The notes: generated from the letters alone by a model not told the origin. DNA of 64,000 bases from Prevotella sp. (GCA_016291495.1 JAEEXI010000007.1:62001-126000), one strand, 5' to 3'. Positions 53,125-61,836 are shown, counted from the stretch's first letter. Numbers and translations are program-made.

Positions 53125-54552
53125 ATGAAACAGAGAAAGTTTAATGTGATGTACCTGCTGCTGATTGCAGTATTCGTACTTTCATCGTGTGCAAAATCCT
53201 CTAAGAACTCCAAGTTCATCCCTGCCGATGCCGTGGTCGTCAGCCTTGACGTGAAGCAGATGGCAGAGAAGGGTAAGATCAGCGAGAATGCTGAGGCTAA
53301 GAAGAAACTCTTGGAGAATGTGGAGTCGGCTGCTCAGAATCAGGAGACAAAAGACCTGTTCAAGAAAATTGTGGACGATCCCGCTAAGGCTGGTGTTGAC
53401 CTGCGTGAGCCTATTTTCGTCTTTACCGTAAAGGGTGAGAAGAATGCCGTTGTCGGTACTATCCTCAACAAGGACGACTTTGCCGCATTGATTAGTGCTG
53501 CCGCCAAGGAGACCGGCAAGGAGGCTCTCAAGGAGAAGGACGGTATCCAGTATCTGCAGGACGGCAACAGTATCATTGCTTTCGATGATGCAACCTTCTT
53601 TGCTTCTGAGAGCTATAGCCTCGACGAGATTGTCGCTAAGTTCAAGAACGACGATACCAAGGACACCATGGCTGAGAACGATGACTTCGCCAAGCTGGCT
53701 GATGCCAAGGGCTTCATCAAGGCACTCATTCCTATGGCTATTTTGGAAGGCGAATTGGATGCCAATGCCAAGAAGATGTTGCCGGAGGGTGCAGAACTGA
53801 AGGACCTGAGCATCATCCTGAACCTCAATACCGACAAGGGTGAGGCAAGACTGGGCTTCGAGAGTATCGCCAAGTCGGACGCTTGGAAGAATTATATCAA
53901 GGAGTCTTGCGAGATGTGTGGCAAGATTGACGGTGGTTTCTTGAAGTATCTCCCGAAGGGTGCCTTCATGATGTATGCCAACTTCGACGGTAAGAAGCTG
54001 TTTGAGTTGCTGGACAAGAAGGGCGTCTTCGCACAGGCTGGCGTTGAGGAGCAGAAAGAGATGGCCAAGAAGATTCTGGAGGCTATCGACGGTGACTTCG
54101 CTCTCGGCGTTGGTGAAATCGATGTCAATACGTCTAAGGTAGATATTCCTCAGGTTGCCGCTTATCTGAAGACGAAGGACGGAAGCATTGCTGACTTTGC
54201 AAAGCAGAACGGTCTCAAGCCAGAGCAGGGAATGGACTTCGGTTTCAAGGATGGTGCTACTTATGTGGCTGTTGGTGAGATTTCTGCCTTCACAGAGGTA
54301 AAGAATGGCTATGATAAGAGTGCTGTCAGTGGACGCCGCGTCTATGCATTCTGCGACATTGCCATGATTTCTAACCTGATTGGTTTGGCAAACAATAACG
54401 CTGCAGATGCTGCCAAGATGGCCGGCGAGTATGTGAAGTCCGCTGAGTTCTATGATACCAGTGATACCGCAGGTGAGTTGGTTCTGAAGATGAAGGATGC
54501 CGACAAGGATCCTATTGAGTTCTTCGTAGAGATGGCTCTTCGTCAGTTTTAA
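53125..54552 (+). CDS. DUF4836 family lipoprotein
   Basis: 475 aa. Lipoprotein signal MKQRKFNVMYLLLIAVFVLSSC. The mature protein begins FIPADAVVVSLDVKQMAEKGKISENAEAKKKLLENV and contains VDLREPIFVFTVKGEKNAVVGTILNKDDFAALI, KDLSIILNLNTDKGEARLGFESIAKSDAW and FLKYLPKGAFMMYANFDGKKLFELLDKK. This matches DUF4836, a Bacteroidota envelope family of unknown function. Very Lys/Asp-rich. The next gene, an FtsX-like permease, starts 3 bp after its stop, so the two probably work together. Confidence 0.88.
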   Translation: MKQRKFNVMYLLLIAVFVLSSCAKSSKNSKFIPADAVVVSLDVKQMAEKGKISENAEAKKKLLENVESAAQNQETKDLFKKIVDDPAKAGVDLREPIFVFTVKGEKNAVVGTILNKDDFAALISAAAKETGKEALKEKDGIQYLQDGNSIIAFDDATFFASESYSLDEIVAKFKNDDTKDTMAENDDFAKLADAKGFIKALIPMAILEGELDANAKKMLPEGAELKDLSIILNLNTDKGEARLGFESIAKSDAWKNYIKESCEMCGKIDGGFLKYLPKGAFMMYANFDGKKLFELLDKKGVFAQAGVEEQKEMAKKILEAIDGDFALGVGEIDVNTSKVDIPQVAAYLKTKDGSIADFAKQNGLKPEQGMDFGFKDGATYVAVGEISAFTEVKNGYDKSAVSGRRVYAFCDIAMISNLIGLANNNAADAAKMAGEYVKSAEFYDTSDTAGELVLKMKDADKDPIEFFVEMALRQF

Positions 54553-54555
54553 TTC

Positions 54556-55764
54556 GTGCAGACATTGCTTTACAGGCTGTTAAGCCGACATTTAAACGCA
54601 GGACAGTTGGCGGGCTTCGTGCTCGCCAACCTCTGTGGTATGACCATCGTCCTTGCCGCCATCCAGTTTGCGACGGATGTCATTCCGATGTTCACGGGTA
54701 GCGACAGCTTCATGAAGCCGGGACAGATGGTGATGGCTAAGCATGTGAGTACAATGCGTACACTGACAGGCAAGGCGCCCACTTTCTCGGAGAAGGATAT
54801 TGCCGAGGTGGGGCAACAGCCTTTTGTAAGCAATGTGGGCTCTTTCACGCCATCGCTCTTCAGTGTCGTTGCCGTTCTTGGCAGCGAACGACTGGGCGTA
54901 CAGTTCTCTACGGAGATGTTCTTTGAGTCTGTTCCCGACGACTTCATGGACATTGACCTCTACAGATGGAAATGGGAATCAGGAGCCAATGATGTGCCTA
55001 TCGTCCTGCCCCGGAATTACCTCAACCTCTATAATTTCGGCTTTGCCAGTAGTCAGGGACTGCCTGCCCTCTCCGAAGACCTTGTGTCAATGGTGAAGAT
55101 ACGCTTCTATCTTCGTGGCACAGCAGGACAGAAGGAGTTGACAGGCCACGTGGTTGCCTTCTCCAAGAAGCTTAATACCATCCTTGTTCCTCAGAAGTTC
55201 ATGGATGAGATGAATGCGACACTCTCCCCGGACCGTCAGCCCAAACCCTCACGACTCATTGTCACTGTCAGTAATCCCACTGATGAGAAGATTGCAGAGT
55301 TCCTTGCATCAAAAGGCTATGAGACGGAGGCTAACGATACAGAGGCGGCACGCACGGCACACTTCCTGCGTATCATCATCAGCATCGTTCTCGCGATAGG
55401 ACTGATTATCAGCGTCCTTTCGTTCTATGTGTTGTTGCTGAGTATTTTCCTGCTACTGCAGAAGAATACGGAGAAGATTGATAATTTGCTGTTAATTGGC
55501 TATTCCCCACAGGCTGTGGCACGTCCCTATCATTTGCTGACTATCAGTCTCAATACGCTGGTTCTTGTATTGTCCGTCGTCATCGTACTGCTGTTACGAG
55601 GCTACTACCTTCCTTTGTTCGGGCAACTCTATCCCAGTTATAGTGCCGCCAGTCTTACGCCCATGCTCCTGACGGGGTTGGGGCTCTACCTGTTAGTGGC
55701 GTTACTCAACTATATCGCCATCCGTCGGAAGGTGCAGAATGTATGGCATCTTCATGAGCACTAA
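54556..55764 (+). CDS. FtsX-like ABC transporter permease
   Basis: 402 aa. One N-terminal helix (LAGFVLANLCGMTIVLAAIQFATDVIPMF), a periplasmic MacB-type core of about 240 residues, then three C-terminal helices (LRIIISIVLAIGLIISVLSFYVLLLSIFLLLQKNTEKIDNLLLIGYSPQAVARPYHLL). That is the FtsX/MacB permease layout. No ATPase gene is adjacent, so its partner is elsewhere. The start is GTG at 54556, 3 bp after the DUF4836 stop; no better ATG lies nearby. Substrate unknown; lipoprotein or envelope-stress functions are possible. Confidence 0.85.
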   Translation: MQTLLYRLLSRHLNAGQLAGFVLANLCGMTIVLAAIQFATDVIPMFTGSDSFMKPGQMVMAKHVSTMRTLTGKAPTFSEKDIAEVGQQPFVSNVGSFTPSLFSVVAVLGSERLGVQFSTEMFFESVPDDFMDIDLYRWKWESGANDVPIVLPRNYLNLYNFGFASSQGLPALSEDLVSMVKIRFYLRGTAGQKELTGHVVAFSKKLNTILVPQKFMDEMNATLSPDRQPKPSRLIVTVSNPTDEKIAEFLASKGYETEANDTEAARTAHFLRIIISIVLAIGLIISVLSFYVLLLSIFLLLQKNTEKIDNLLLIGYSPQAVARPYHLLTISLNTLVLVLSVVIVLLLRGYYLPLFGQLYPSYSAASLTPMLLTGLGLYLLVALLNYIAIRRKVQNVWHLHEH

Positions 55765-55784
55765 CTGAAAAATATGGCTAGAAA

Positions 55785-55816
55785 TTTGGCAGATTCAAAA
55801 ATAATGCGTAATTTTG
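55785..55816 (+). promoter_or_regulatory. Promoter of tRNA-Lys
   Basis: TTTG (55785-55788), a 20-bp spacer and TAATTTTG (55809-55816), 20 bp before the mature tRNA 5' end. Confidence 0.75.
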
Positions 55817-55835
55817 CACCCGCTTTCAAAGCGAT

Positions 55836-55908
55836 GATCCGCTAGCTCAGTTGGTAGAGCACAACACTTTTAATGTTGGGGTCTTGGGTTCGAGCCCCAA
55901 GCGGATCA
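55836..55908 (+). tRNA. tRNA-Lys (anticodon TTT)
   Basis: Full cloverleaf: acceptor GATCCGC/GCGGATC, D arm GCTC/GAGC, anticodon stem CAACA/TGTTG with loop CTTTTAA (anticodon TTT), T arm TTGGG/CCCAA with loop TTCGAGC, discriminator A. The 3' CCA is not encoded. Confidence 0.97.
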
Positions 55909-55916
55909 CTTAGGAA

Positions 55917-55940
55917 AGGGGTCTCAGCAGACCTCTTTTG
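55917..55940 (+). terminator. Terminator of tRNA-Lys
   Basis: AGGGGTCT / AGACCTCT pair with one G-U wobble around a CAGC loop, followed by TTTTG. Confidence 0.75.
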
Positions 55941-55980
55941 TTGTTAATATCAATTTCGAAATATCTTATACTGACCTAAT

Positions 55981-57645
55981 ATGAATAAATCAATGCTTTT
56001 CGTCGCTGCAATCTGTTGCATGCTGATGACGGTTTCCTATGCCCAGCAGGCGCAGCAGGCCGACAAACAGGAACTCACTACCGTTGGTAACCCTTATATG
56101 CCTTTGTGGGAGCATATTCCCGATGGCGAGCCGTACGTCTTTGAAGACCCTGACCAGCCTGGTAAATACCGTGTGTATGTCTATGGTTCGCACGACAATC
56201 TGATAGATGCCTACTGTGGACGTGACCAAGTGGTGTGGTCGGCATCGCTCGACAGTCTCAATAACTGGCGTTATGATGGTGTCATCCTCGTGGTGGATAA
56301 GAACCGCGATGGCGAGCCCTTCGACTCTGTAGGGACTGCCGATGTGCTGTATGCGCCTGACGTGACGATGACCACCGACGCTGCTGGCAAGAAGACCTAC
56401 TGGCTCTTCCCCAACGACCAGACGGGCTATCGCAACGGACTGATCGCCAAGAGTGACCGTCCTGACGGTCCTTTTGAGGTATGCAACTGGAGTAAGGAGA
56501 ATCCTGTTCAGGTAACTGGTGTTTATGGATTCGACCCTGCTGTGTTTGTGGATGACGACGGCAAGATATATGGCTATTGGGGTTTCGGACACTCGATGGC
56601 TGCAGAAATCGACCCTGCCACGATGTGTACCGTAAAGCCTGGGACGAAGGTCGTCGATGGTATGATAGGAGGTTTTAAGGAGCCCAATGGAGGCGACTTC
56701 CGCTTCTTCGAGGCTTCGAGCATTCGTAAGATCAAAGATAAGTATGTGTTTATCTACAGCCGCTTCACTAAAGATGGTGAATTTGGCCTGCCTACCTCGA
56801 ACTATACCCTGGCGTACTGCTATAGCGACAACCCCTTAGGTCCTTGGACATACGGCGGTACCATCATCGACGGACGTGCCCGTGAGAAAGACGAGCAGGG
56901 AAATGTCATCGCTTCGGCTACTCCTGACGGCAACACGCACGGCAGTATCTGTGAGATCAACGGACAGTGGTATGTGTTCTATCATCGTCAGACGGGTATC
57001 AACGAATATGCGCGTCAGGCAATGGTGGCTCCTATCGAAGTGAAAGTGGAAGAGGGTAAAGGTGGCAAGGTGGAAATCAGCGAGGGTGAGTACAACAGCA
57101 ACGGCTTTGCCCTGAACGGTCTCAATCCTTTCGAGTGTCATTCGGCAGGAATCTGCTGCTGGTACACGGGGCCGAAACCTGCTACTCATGAGTGGCCCAA
57201 CAATACATTCTATGGCTCCTATGTCGCCTCTGGCTATGGCACCGACGATAAGTTTGCCGCCCCTTATGACCTGCGCAATAATACCAATCTTGTTGTGAAC
57301 AATACAGATGGCTCTATCGTGGGCTATAAGTACTTCAACTTTGATGCCAAGCGTTTGGCTGACAAGGGAAACTTGATGCTCGTCCTGCGGCTGATACCAG
57401 AAGGCGTCAATGGCACTATCGATATCATGATGGATCGGCCCTGGATTTCTCAGGGAGGTAAGAAGATAGGCCAGATAGACCTGAAGGCAGATATGGAGAA
57501 TACTGTCTGGGATATGGCGGCTGGTATCTCCACCGAAGCTAAAGAGAAAGACCTTGCCGGCAAGCACGCCATCTATTTTGTGTTCAAGTCCGACATCAAG
57601 GGGAAATCCCTCTGTAAACTCGTTGATTTCGTATTTAAGTTATAA
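55981..57645 (+). CDS. GH43 family glycoside hydrolase
   Basis: 554 aa with a signal peptide (ending SYAQQ). The five-bladed propeller of GH43 is visible: HIPDGEPYVFEDPDQPGKYRVYVYGSHD (catalytic-base Asp region), TADVLYAPDVTM, VYGFDPAVFVDDDGKIYGYWGFG (pKa-tuning Asp), FRFFEASSIRKIKDKYVFIYS (acid Glu) and NTHGSICEINGQWYVFYHRQ. The last 170 residues form a beta-rich domain (YFNFDAKRLADKGNLMLVLRLIPEGVNGTIDIMMDRPW) like the CBM6-type modules seen in this group. Activity on arabinose- or xylose-containing chains is likely; specificity cannot be set. Stands alone after tRNA-Lys. Confidence 0.9.
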   Translation: MNKSMLFVAAICCMLMTVSYAQQAQQADKQELTTVGNPYMPLWEHIPDGEPYVFEDPDQPGKYRVYVYGSHDNLIDAYCGRDQVVWSASLDSLNNWRYDGVILVVDKNRDGEPFDSVGTADVLYAPDVTMTTDAAGKKTYWLFPNDQTGYRNGLIAKSDRPDGPFEVCNWSKENPVQVTGVYGFDPAVFVDDDGKIYGYWGFGHSMAAEIDPATMCTVKPGTKVVDGMIGGFKEPNGGDFRFFEASSIRKIKDKYVFIYSRFTKDGEFGLPTSNYTLAYCYSDNPLGPWTYGGTIIDGRAREKDEQGNVIASATPDGNTHGSICEINGQWYVFYHRQTGINEYARQAMVAPIEVKVEEGKGGKVEISEGEYNSNGFALNGLNPFECHSAGICCWYTGPKPATHEWPNNTFYGSYVASGYGTDDKFAAPYDLRNNTNLVVNNTDGSIVGYKYFNFDAKRLADKGNLMLVLRLIPEGVNGTIDIMMDRPWISQGGKKIGQIDLKADMENTVWDMAAGISTEAKEKDLAGKHAIYFVFKSDIKGKSLCKLVDFVFKL

Positions 57646-57653
57646 TACGCTAA

Positions 57654-57962
57654 TCAACATTCGTCGATGGTTTCAATATAGAAACTGAATGGTCGGAATC
57701 CGTCGTTGCAGCTAATCATTGCACTCATCGGGTTCTTCATCCAGCCGTCGAAGAAGTTGCCCTCGCCTTTAGCCAGAGATTCCACAAACGGTCTCATGGA
57801 TTCCCATGCAGACGGACACATGCCTTTAGGGCATTGGCCGTCAATGGAAATCCATTGCTGACCTACGCTGATATCACAAGTATGTTCAATGGGATTCTCG
57901 TACTTCGCCATTAGGTCGGAGTAAACAGTCTGACGTATAGCTGTGATTCGTATTTTGTTCAT
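57654..57962 (-). CDS. TIGR04076 family protein
   Basis: 102 aa, no signal peptide. MNKIRITAIRQTVYSDLMAKYENPIEHTCDISVGQQWISIDGQCPKGMCPSAWESMRPFVESLAKGEGNFFDGWMKNPMSAMISCNDGFRPFSFYIE. The conserved Cys pattern (C-x6-8 and CPxGxCxSAW, then ISCNDGxRPVxF) is that of TIGR04076, a small family of unknown function, possibly metal- or redox-related. Convergent with GH43; own promoter. Confidence 0.88.
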   Translation of the reverse strand: MNKIRITAIRQTVYSDLMAKYENPIEHTCDISVGQQWISIDGQCPKGMCPSAWESMRPFVESLAKGEGNFFDGWMKNPMSAMISCNDGFRPFSFYIETIDEC

Positions 57963-57987
57963 ATTTGGTTTTTATATACCTGAATTG

Positions 57988-57995
57988 CAAAATTA
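57988..57995 (-). promoter_or_regulatory. -7 box for the TIGR04076 gene
   Basis: The minus strand reads TAATTTTG, 25 nt before the ATG. Confidence 0.6.
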
Positions 57996-58066
57996 CGAAT
58001 AATTATAGATACTTCGTGTTTCTTGCCCAAAGAATTAAGAATAAATATGAAAACGCACCAATAAAA

Positions 58067-58098
58067 TTTGGAAGGTTACTCATTTATTTGTATCTTTG
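58067..58098 (+). promoter_or_regulatory. Promoter of the cobalamin riboswitch transcript
   Basis: TTTG (58067-58070), a 20-bp spacer and TATCTTTG (58091-58098). The riboswitch core begins about 30 nt later. Confidence 0.75.
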
Positions 58099-58125
58099 TA
58101 GCGTGATTCTGAAAAGAGTCGCCCG

Positions 58126-58430
58126 TAAAGGTTCGCTTAGCCGCGATTAATTGGGAACGTTTTCGTAAGCCGAATGCAAAGGCAAGTTTACTTGCACTTT
58201 ACTGAGGCGAGAAAAGGTCCACGTAGTGAACCGGGTGTGAATCCCCGACTGTCCCGCAGCAGTGAACTCCATTATGGCTCCTAAGCATAAACGCCATTGA
58301 GCTTCGCTCGATAGCGTTTGCGCTCAACAAAGCTCGAATGTATTCGGCTTTGTTCTCGCTAAATCACGCCATTGCCCGTTTGGGTGAGAAGGCGCTTGGG
58401 AGTGGAGGAAAGTCTGAAGACCAGCCTTTT
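58126..58430 (+). promoter_or_regulatory. Cobalamin (adenosylcobalamin) riboswitch
   Basis: Core landmarks in order: AAAGGTTCG and AATTGGGAACG, then CCGGGTGTGAATCCCCGACTGTCCCGCAGCAGTGAACTCC, then the B12 box AGTCTGAAGACCAGCC at 58411-58426 (consensus AGYCAGGAGACCTGCC). Two extra hairpins are inserted between core and B12 box: AAACGCCATTGAGC/GCTCGATAGCGTTT and AACAAAGC/GCTTTGTT. CCAGCCTTTTT follows. The only plus-strand ORFs downstream are two tiny ones; the next full gene is on the opposite strand. Confidence 0.92.
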
Positions 58431-58495
58431 TCGGTAACATGCCAAACGACCCTCGATGTAAGGGCGTGAGGCGAAACAAACATTTTTGTGGGATT

Positions 58496-58655
58496 ATGAA
58501 ACATGAATCAATTGTCGTAGTTTACGACAGCTGTCAGGCTATTGCTGAAGAGATAGCCGACAAATTGGGTGCACATCGTTGGCGACTATCTCTATGCAGA
58601 TGCTCCAACGTGCAATCTCAATAACTGGATCTGCGCCATCTCGCCTAACTTATAA
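58496..58655 (+). pseudogene. Short flavodoxin-like ORF with an apparent +1 frameshift
   Basis: From the ATG at 58496 the frame reads MKHESIVVVYDSCQAIAEEIADKLG, like the start of a flavodoxin-fold protein. It then turns into RWRLSLCRCSNVQSQ and stops at 58624. Skipping one base at about 58571 gives HIVGDYLYADAPTCNLNNWICAISPNL and a stop at 58653-58655, with a more protein-like composition, 13 bp before the next ORF. Either a decayed or truncated gene, a recoding site, or a sequencing error. The first ORF after the B12 riboswitch. The track version starts 19 codons earlier. Confidence 0.5.
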
Positions 58656-58668
58656 CCTCATTACGATT

Positions 58669-58758
58669 ATGCAGTATATCTTTATCGTAGCTCTCGAATT
58701 CGTCTTGGCTTTCACAGGCGTCGCCTTGCTCATCAGGTATTACAACCACAAGGCGTAG
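58669..58758 (+). CDS. 29-aa membrane microprotein downstream of the B12 riboswitch
   Basis: MQYIFIVALEFVLAFTGVALLIRYYNHKA: a single membrane-spanning helix with a short basic cytoplasmic tail, too short for the ORF track. It is 13 bp after the shifted frame of the preceding ORF and ends 10 bp before the convergent transporter gene. It could be a small subunit of a B12 or cobalt uptake system, or the remnant of a larger operon. No Shine-Dalgarno, as usual here. Confidence 0.5.
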   Translation: MQYIFIVALEFVLAFTGVALLIRYYNHKA

Positions 58759-58767
58759 GTTTGAACT

Positions 58768-59997
58768 TCAAGCTTTTCCCTTGAACGTATATCCGATACC
58801 CTCGACCGCTACACGGATGGCCTCTTCGGTAGCGGGGCCTTTGATGGTGAGGGTATTGGCAGAGGCACTAGCCTTGGCTTTCTCTACGCCAGGCAGATCC
58901 TCGACGGCACGGACTACGGCTGCCTCGCAATGGCTGCAATGCATGTCCTCGACACGGTAAACGGTCACGTCTGGGTCTGACGGCTTTTGGGCGGTAAACT
59001 TGCTGAAAAACTTCATCATAAGAGCAAATATAATTAATAATGTTAATACTGTGGCACAAACAATCTTAAAGGGGCTAGGCAGAGCGGATGTGTCCATGCA
59101 GCAGGCATCCTGAGCAGCAATGGTAAAGTCGATTCCCGTAGCATTGAGCAGCAGTCCGAAGAGGACAGCAAAGCCCACGATGGTCATCAGATAGATAGAG
59201 GTGAAACGACGCCCCATTGACTTATGAACCACGAGGATAGAGGCGAGATTGACAGCAGGGCCAGCCATCAACATCACCAATGCCGCACCAGGAGACAGTC
59301 CCTTCATCATCAATGCCGCCGCCACCGGAATACTACCCGTCGAACAGATATACATCGGCACAGCGATGATGAGTATGATCAACATCTGCAGCAAAGGTTG
59401 ACTGCCAAAAGAAAGGAAGAACTCATCGGGCACTGCTACCTGAATCAATGCCGCAACAACAAGTCCAATAAGTAGTCGCAGGCCGATGTCGCGAAGCATA
59501 TCGTAATAGGCATACTTCAGCACACGCCAGATTCTGTTGCCGCTTTCCACCTGACATGAAGTAGTCGCATCGTCCTTTATATCATCCTCACGAACCAGTC
59601 GGTTCACCAGCAGTCCTCCACAAACGCCCGTAATGAGTGCTGCCGTCGGACGGATAATCGCAAAGCCGAGTCCCATCAGCGAGAACGTGGCCAGGATGGA
59701 ATCGATGCCAGTTTGCGGTGTGGCAATCAGAAACGAGGCGATGGCTCCCTTCGAAGCCTTTTCGTTCCTGAGTCCGATAGCCGTAGGGATGACTCCACAC
59801 GAACACAGCGGCAGCGGTACTCCCAACAGCGCCGCCCAAAGCACAGAAAACTTGTTGTTCCGCGAAAGATAGTTGGCATAAAACCTTTGCGGCACGAATA
59901 CGTGCAGCACCCCTGCGATGAAGAATCCCAGTAGCAGATAGGGAGCCATCTCGCAGACCACGTTCAGCAGTGAAGTGAAGAAACTCTGTATATCCAT
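58768..59997 (-). CDS. SO_0444-type metal efflux permease with C-terminal HMA domain
   Basis: 409 aa. Eight to ten helices of the DUF318/YraQ-like permease fold: VCEMAPYLLLGFFIAGVLHVFVP, AALLGVPLPLCSCGVIPTAIGLRNEKASKGAIASFLIATPQTGIDSI (CSCG metal motif) and MYICSTGSIPVAAALMMKGLSPGAALVMLMAGPAVNL. A C-terminal heavy-metal-associated domain follows (VYRVEDMHCSHCEAAVVRAVEDLPGVEKAKASASANTLTIKG, CxxC). This architecture is that of the SO_0444 copper/zinc efflux family. Eleven bp downstream of a ZIP transporter, probably the same operon. Metal not certain. Confidence 0.9.
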   Translation of the reverse strand: MDIQSFFTSLLNVVCEMAPYLLLGFFIAGVLHVFVPQRFYANYLSRNNKFSVLWAALLGVPLPLCSCGVIPTAIGLRNEKASKGAIASFLIATPQTGIDSILATFSLMGLGFAIIRPTAALITGVCGGLLVNRLVREDDIKDDATTSCQVESGNRIWRVLKYAYYDMLRDIGLRLLIGLVVAALIQVAVPDEFFLSFGSQPLLQMLIILIIAVPMYICSTGSIPVAAALMMKGLSPGAALVMLMAGPAVNLASILVVHKSMGRRFTSIYLMTIVGFAVLFGLLLNATGIDFTIAAQDACCMDTSALPSPFKIVCATVLTLLIIFALMMKFFSKFTAQKPSDPDVTVYRVEDMHCSHCEAAVVRAVEDLPGVEKAKASASANTLTIKGPATEEAIRVAVEGIGYTFKGKA

Positions 59998-60008
59998 AAT
60001 TATCCTAT

Positions 60009-60791
60009 TTACCCCATCACCACATCGAGCACCATCATCAGGACGAAACCAATGGCGAAGCCGATGGTACTGAGATTAGAGTGTTGACCGCTGGAAGCTT
60101 CGGGGATGAGTTCCTCGACTACGACATAGAACATAGCCCCAGCGGCAAAGGCAAGCATGTAGGGTAGGGCGGGCATCAGCAGGGAGGCAAGCAGCAATAC
60201 AGCCACGGCTCCGATGGGTTCCACAGCTCCGCTCAATGAACCGATGATAAATGAACGCCAACGGCTGTTGCCTGCCGCCCGCATTGGCATTGAGATAATA
60301 GCTCCTTCTGGGACATTCTGAATGGCGATTCCCAATGATACAGCGACGGCACTGGCAAGGGATATGTTCGTTGCCTCGCTGTCGGCTCCTGCAAACACCA
60401 CACCGACAGCCATTCCTTCAGGCAGATTATGGATAGTGACAGCGAGGGCAAGCATCGCAGTCTTCGACAAATGCGAGCGCATACCTTCCGGTTTATCTGT
60501 GCCAATATGCAGGTGCGGCGTCAGTTCATCAATCAGTAACAGGAATCCCATACCCAACAGGAAACCAACAGCCGCAGGCATCACCGCCCATGCGCCTTTG
60601 TCCTCTTCCATTTCCATCGCTGGAATCAGCAATGACCATACAGAAGCCGCTAGCATCACACCCGAAGCAAAGCCCAGCAATGCTTTCTGCAAGCGTATAG
60701 GCATCTCATCCTTCATCAAAAAGACAAAGGAAGAACCGAGCATCGTGCCCAGCAGTGGAATCAGCAGTCCTATAAGCAATGTCGTTGTCAT
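60009..60791 (-). CDS. ZIP family metal transporter
   Basis: 260 aa, about eight helices. The binuclear metal site lies in TIHNLPEGMAVGVVFAG (helix 4, HNxPEG) and SLGIAIQNVPEGAIISMPMR (helix 5, QNxPEG). The N-terminus LLIGLLIPLLGTMLGSSFVFLMKDEM and VEELIPEASSG near the end match ZupT/gufA-type proteins. It would import zinc or another divalent metal, next to an efflux-type permease; the pairing suggests metal balance. Bases matching TACCTTCG 6 nt before the ATG may be a weak -7 box. Confidence 0.93.
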   Translation of the reverse strand: MTTTLLIGLLIPLLGTMLGSSFVFLMKDEMPIRLQKALLGFASGVMLAASVWSLLIPAMEMEEDKGAWAVMPAAVGFLLGMGFLLLIDELTPHLHIGTDKPEGMRSHLSKTAMLALAVTIHNLPEGMAVGVVFAGADSEATNISLASAVAVSLGIAIQNVPEGAIISMPMRAAGNSRWRSFIIGSLSGAVEPIGAVAVLLLASLLMPALPYMLAFAAGAMFYVVVEELIPEASSGQHSNLSTIGFAIGFVLMMVLDVVMG

Positions 60792-60846
60792 CGGGTGCGA
60801 AGGTACGTTTTTTTCTTGAATTATGCAATACTCAAATCAGATGAAA

Positions 60847-60878
60847 ATTCAAAGGAGAGCCGCAGCCCTCCTTTGAAT
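60847..60878 (-). terminator. Terminator of the MBL-rubredoxin gene
   Basis: ATTCAAAGGAG (60847-60857) and CTCCTTTGAAT (60868-60878) are exact reverse complements; on the minus strand TTTTCATCT follows. It lies 17 bp after the stop codon. Confidence 0.8.
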
Positions 60879-60894
60879 GGTGTAATTACAATCT

Positions 60895-61836
60895 TTATGC
60901 TGGATTGAACTTCGACTTCGGCTGCTTGCAACGGGGACAACGCCAGTCGTCGGGCAAGTCTTCAAAGGCTACGCCGTCATGCTCTGCGGGATCATAGACA
61001 TAGCCGCAGATAGAACAGACATACTTGCCAGAAGCTTCCTGCTTGGAGAAATCCACTTCGGCCAGAACGGTCGGCACAGGATTATCCAGGTCCATCACGC
61101 GCTTGGCCTCCAGGTTCTCATAGCCCTGCGGGGTGTGAGTGCCGCAATAGACGGTGGGGTGGTTGCGGACGAACTCGCGCACGCGATTCAGCGTCTCGCG
61201 GGCAGCTGACTGGTCGTCAAAGACAACTGACAGTTTATCTTCGTAGAGCGCTTCGTCCACGTATGTGATGTCGCCGTGAATCATGTAGAACAGACCGTCC
61301 ATCTCTACCACGATGATGCTGTTGCCCTTGGTGTGTCCCTTAGCTTTGATGTAGTAGATGCCGTCGGCTATCTTCTGGCTTTCAGGGAAGTTGTAATAGG
61401 CTCCATCAGTATAGCTGACAGGCACGAGGTTCGTGAGTCCCTGCAACTCCGCAGCGTCCATCTCCTCTTCGTTCACATAGATCTTTGCATTGGGGAAGCT
61501 TTTCAGTTCGCCAGTGTGGTCAGCATGCTTGTGGGTAACCAGTATCTTTGTCACCTGCTCAGGCTTGTAGCCGAGGACCTTGAAAGCATCCATATAGCTG
61601 CTGATATCCTTGCCGGTGTAGATGAGTGAATCTTCATTGGGAACTTCTTCGGGAAAGCCTGCGGGCAGACCAGTATCCACCAGTATCACCTCGCTGCCTG
61701 TATCAATCAGATAGTTCTGAAGAGTGCCGCGATAGCGCACGTTCTTGTCAAATTTGTCCGGTCCTTCCTCGCCTCCGAACACGAAAGGCTGGGTATAGAA
61801 TCCGTCTTTGCGGAATTTTACTGCTTTGATTTCCAT
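60895..61836 (-). CDS. Metallo-beta-lactamase-fold hydrolase fused to rubredoxin
   Basis: 313 aa. The MBL domain (residues 1-250) has the dimetal motif [19 protein letters not shown], ligands in [12 protein letters not shown] and [21 protein letters not shown], and [14 protein letters not shown]. The C-terminal 50 residues are a rubredoxin: [42 protein letters not shown], with both CxxC knuckles for one iron. The MBL part is most like lactonase-type proteins; the rubredoxin suggests electron transfer, as in flavodiiron oxidoreductases, but no flavodoxin domain is present. Role in oxygen or NO defence is an inference. Confidence 0.9.
   Translation of the reverse strand: MEIKAVKFRKDGFYTQPFVFGGEEGPDKFDKNVRYRGTLQNYLIDTGSEVILVDTGLPAGFPEEVPNEDSLIYTGKDISSYMDAFKVLGYKPEQVTKILVTHKHADHTGELKSFPNAKIYVNEEEMDAAELQGLTNLVPVSYTDGAYYNFPESQKIADGIYYIKAKGHTKGNSIIVVEMDGLFYMIHGDITYVDEALYEDKLSVVFDDQSAARETLNRVREFVRNHPTVYCGTHTPQGYENLEAKRVMDLDNPVPTVLAEVDFSKQEASGKYVCSICGYVYDPAEHDGVAFEDLPDDWRCPRCKQPKSKFNPA

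Noticed and set aside
58439-58624. 61-aa ORF starting at 58439
   Set aside because: Its first 19 codons overlap the region just after the B12 box and read as non-protein-like (MPNDPRCKGVRRNKHFCGI); the ATG at 58496 is preferred.
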